A stretch of 64,000 nucleotides of DNA from an uncultured Granulosicoccus sp. Lineage in GTDB: Bacteria > Pseudomonadota > Gammaproteobacteria > Granulosicoccales > Granulosicoccaceae. The notes under the pieces are model-generated. The model ran no database searches and was not told the DNA's origin. It saw only the letters and a program-made list of their open reading frames with translations. The position numbers were made by a program, and so were the translations under genes. The DNA is taken from positions 62,001 through 126,000 of the forward strand of contig CANMQI010000009.1 in assembly GCA_947499955.1 (NCBI GenBank), written 5' to 3'. The first letter of the stretch is position 1, and each line of letters begins with the position of its first letter. Shown here one piece after another: positions 62,749 through 64,000 of this stretch.

Positions 62749-64000
62749 GCGCGCTGCTGCGTCTGCGGGGCATCACCAAGGTCTACCCCGCCGTGGTTGC
62801 CAGTGATCGCATCGATCTGGATATAGAGCCTGGAGAGATTCACGCCATTCTGGGCGAGAATGGTGCCGGCAAATCCACCCTGATGAAGCTCATCTATGGC
62901 GTCAGCCAACCGGATGAGGGCACGATCCAGTGGCAGGGGAAAACGGTGCACATCAGAAGTCCGGCCCAGGCACGTCAACTTGGCATCGGTATGGTGTTCC
63001 AGCATTTCTCCCTGTTCGAGTCACTGACAGTCGCCCAGAATATTTCACTGGCGGTAAAGGGTTCCATCAAGCAGTTGTCCGCCCAGGTGGAGGAAACCGG
63101 CGAGAAGTTCGGCTTGCCCATCAAGGCCGATACCGTGGTGCATTCCCTGTCGGTCGGCGAGCGGCAACGCGTCGAAATCATCCGCTGCATCCTGCAGAAC
63201 CCCAAACTGTTGATCATGGATGAACCCACGTCGGTGCTACCACCTCAGGGCGTGCAGCAGTTGTTTGAAACCCTGCGTAAACTGCGTGCCGAGGGTTGTA
63301 GTATTCTCTACATCAGTCACAAGCTCGAAGAGATTCGGCAATTGTGTGACACCGCTACCATTCTGCGAGCCGGCAAGGTGGTCGCCAGTACGGATCCCGC
63401 CGAGCACAGCAATGAGTCACTGGCAAACCTGATGATCGGTCGCACCATCGACCCGCCGGTCCATGCACCTGCCAACACCGGCACATCGAACCGCCTGCGG
63501 GTGAAATCTCTCAGCCATGTGCCGACAGACCCTTTCGGCACGGTGCTCAAAGACATTTCACTGCACGTCTCTCCCGGCGAGATCGTCGGAATCGCAGGCG
63601 TTTCGGGCAATGGTCAGAATGAACTGATGCGACTGATTTCCGGTGAGGAGCTGCATACCATTGATGACGCCGGTGAATTGCGGATCAATGACACCTGCGT
63701 CAACCGGCTCAATCCCTTGCAGAGACGAACACTGGGACTTGGTTTTGTCCCTGAAGAACGCCTCGGTCGAGGCGCCGTGCCCGAGCTGTCCCTCTCACTC
63801 AACGGGCTGTTGACAGCCTATCGCCACGGCCTTACCCGGCTGGGCATGATCCGCTTCGGGGCTGCTCGCGACTTCGCCCGACAATGCATTGCCGAGCATG
63901 ATGTGCGTTGTGGCGGTGAGCAGTCACTGGCCGGCAGCCTGTCAGGCGGCAATCTGCAGAAATTCATTGTCGGCCGGGAGATCGCACTGCAACCGAGCCT
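62745..64000 (+). CDS. ABC transporter ATPase of BMP/nucleoside importer type (partial)
   Basis: The first 418 residues of a double-ATPase protein; the gene continues past the window. TTG at 62745 overlaps the GST stop by four bases. The first domain has GENGAGKST, LSVGERQRVEI and LLIMDEPTS; the second has a degenerate Walker A (GVSGNGQNE) and LSGGNLQK. PEERLGRGAV is the family's typical link. The architecture is that of YufO/NupA-like ATPases, which work with two permeases and a BMP lipoprotein to import nucleosides or purines; RbsA/MglA-type sugar importers are the alternative. The tight coupling to the oxygenase genes favours a purine-like substrate. Confidence 0.9.
   Translation, partial: MSALLRLRGITKVYPAVVASDRIDLDIEPGEIHAILGENGAGKSTLMKLIYGVSQPDEGTIQWQGKTVHIRSPAQARQLGIGMVFQHFSLFESLTVAQNISLAVKGSIKQLSAQVEETGEKFGLPIKADTVVHSLSVGERQRVEIIRCILQNPKLLIMDEPTSVLPPQGVQQLFETLRKLRAEGCSILYISHKLEEIRQLCDTATILRAGKVVASTDPAEHSNESLANLMIGRTIDPPVHAPANTGTSNRLRVKSLSHVPTDPFGTVLKDISLHVSPGEIVGIAGVSGNGQNELMRLISGEELHTIDDAGELRINDTCVNRLNPLQRRTLGLGFVPEERLGRGAVPELSLSLNGLLTAYRHGLTRLGMIRFGAARDFARQCIAEHDVRCGGEQSLAGSLSGGNLQKFIVGREIALQPS

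Overview
The window looks like a piece of a gammaproteobacterial chromosome of moderately high GC, probably from a free-living, possibly marine heterotroph. The best clues are FadD, PepN, the envC-ctp pair, glmU-glmS, the small conserved families DUF1244, DUF3301, YchJ, PGPGW and YidB, and the many transport and signalling genes. A Granulosicoccus-like relative is a guess from gene content, not something the sequence proves. About 50 protein genes are supported. No rRNA, tRNA, CRISPR array, IS element or prophage was recognised.

Layout. 0.2-6 kb: a divergent isocitrate/isopropylmalate dehydrogenase-family gene, small conserved proteins, fadD, and an overlapping Nudix/thioesterase pair. 6-13 kb (minus strand): a GGDEF-EAL protein, an MFS-PlsC fusion, a cold-shock protein and pepN. 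13-19 kb (plus): a putative metallopeptidase, a PGPGW membrane protein, an EnvC-like division factor, a C-terminal processing protease and a hydroxyacid-oxoacid transhydrogenase-type alcohol dehydrogenase. 19-23 kb: a compact Dpp/Opp-type ABC operon without its own binding protein. 22.8-28 kb: small enzymes, a GntR regulator, a secreted phytase-esterase-like protein, and a decayed LVIVD-repeat pseudogene. 28-37 kb: a large FN3-CotH exported protein, a Tat-exported PhoD-like phosphatase, an AEC carrier and a membrane PQQ glucose dehydrogenase. 38.6-43 kb: a three-gene signalling operon (PhnD-like binding protein, hybrid histidine kinase, HD-GYP response regulator). 43-51 kb: an orphan TRAP binding protein, a ToxR/CadC-like regulator with TPRs, a secreted HExxH protein, a peptide-binding protein, a DsbA/HCCA-isomerase-like protein and two exporters. 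51-54 kb: glmS and glmU. 55-59 kb: a CDP-alcohol phosphotransferase with a cytidylyltransferase, then a DUF6394/K+ channel pair.

The most striking locus is 59.2-64 kb. A Rieske-type oxygenase subunit keeps its mononuclear-iron ligands but has lost its Rieske cluster (59226-60083). It is followed by a protein that has an N-terminal Rieske centre fused to a flavin/ferredoxin reductase but no mononuclear-iron site (60259-62070), then a glutathione-S-transferase homologue (62107-62748), then, with a 4-base overlap, the ATPase of a BMP/nucleoside-type ABC importer (62745 to the window end). This is the gene set of the NdmC-NdmD-NdmE methylxanthine N7-demethylase, here next to a likely purine or nucleoside transporter.

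A second theme is short tandem arrays of unrelated units just after gene 3' ends (14 bp at 4835, 14 bp at 17527, 9 bp at 37267, 11 bp at 59096), plus a 9-bp array at 9925 in another intergenic gap. A 13-bp tandem duplication is also what breaks the reading frame of the LVIVD pseudogene.
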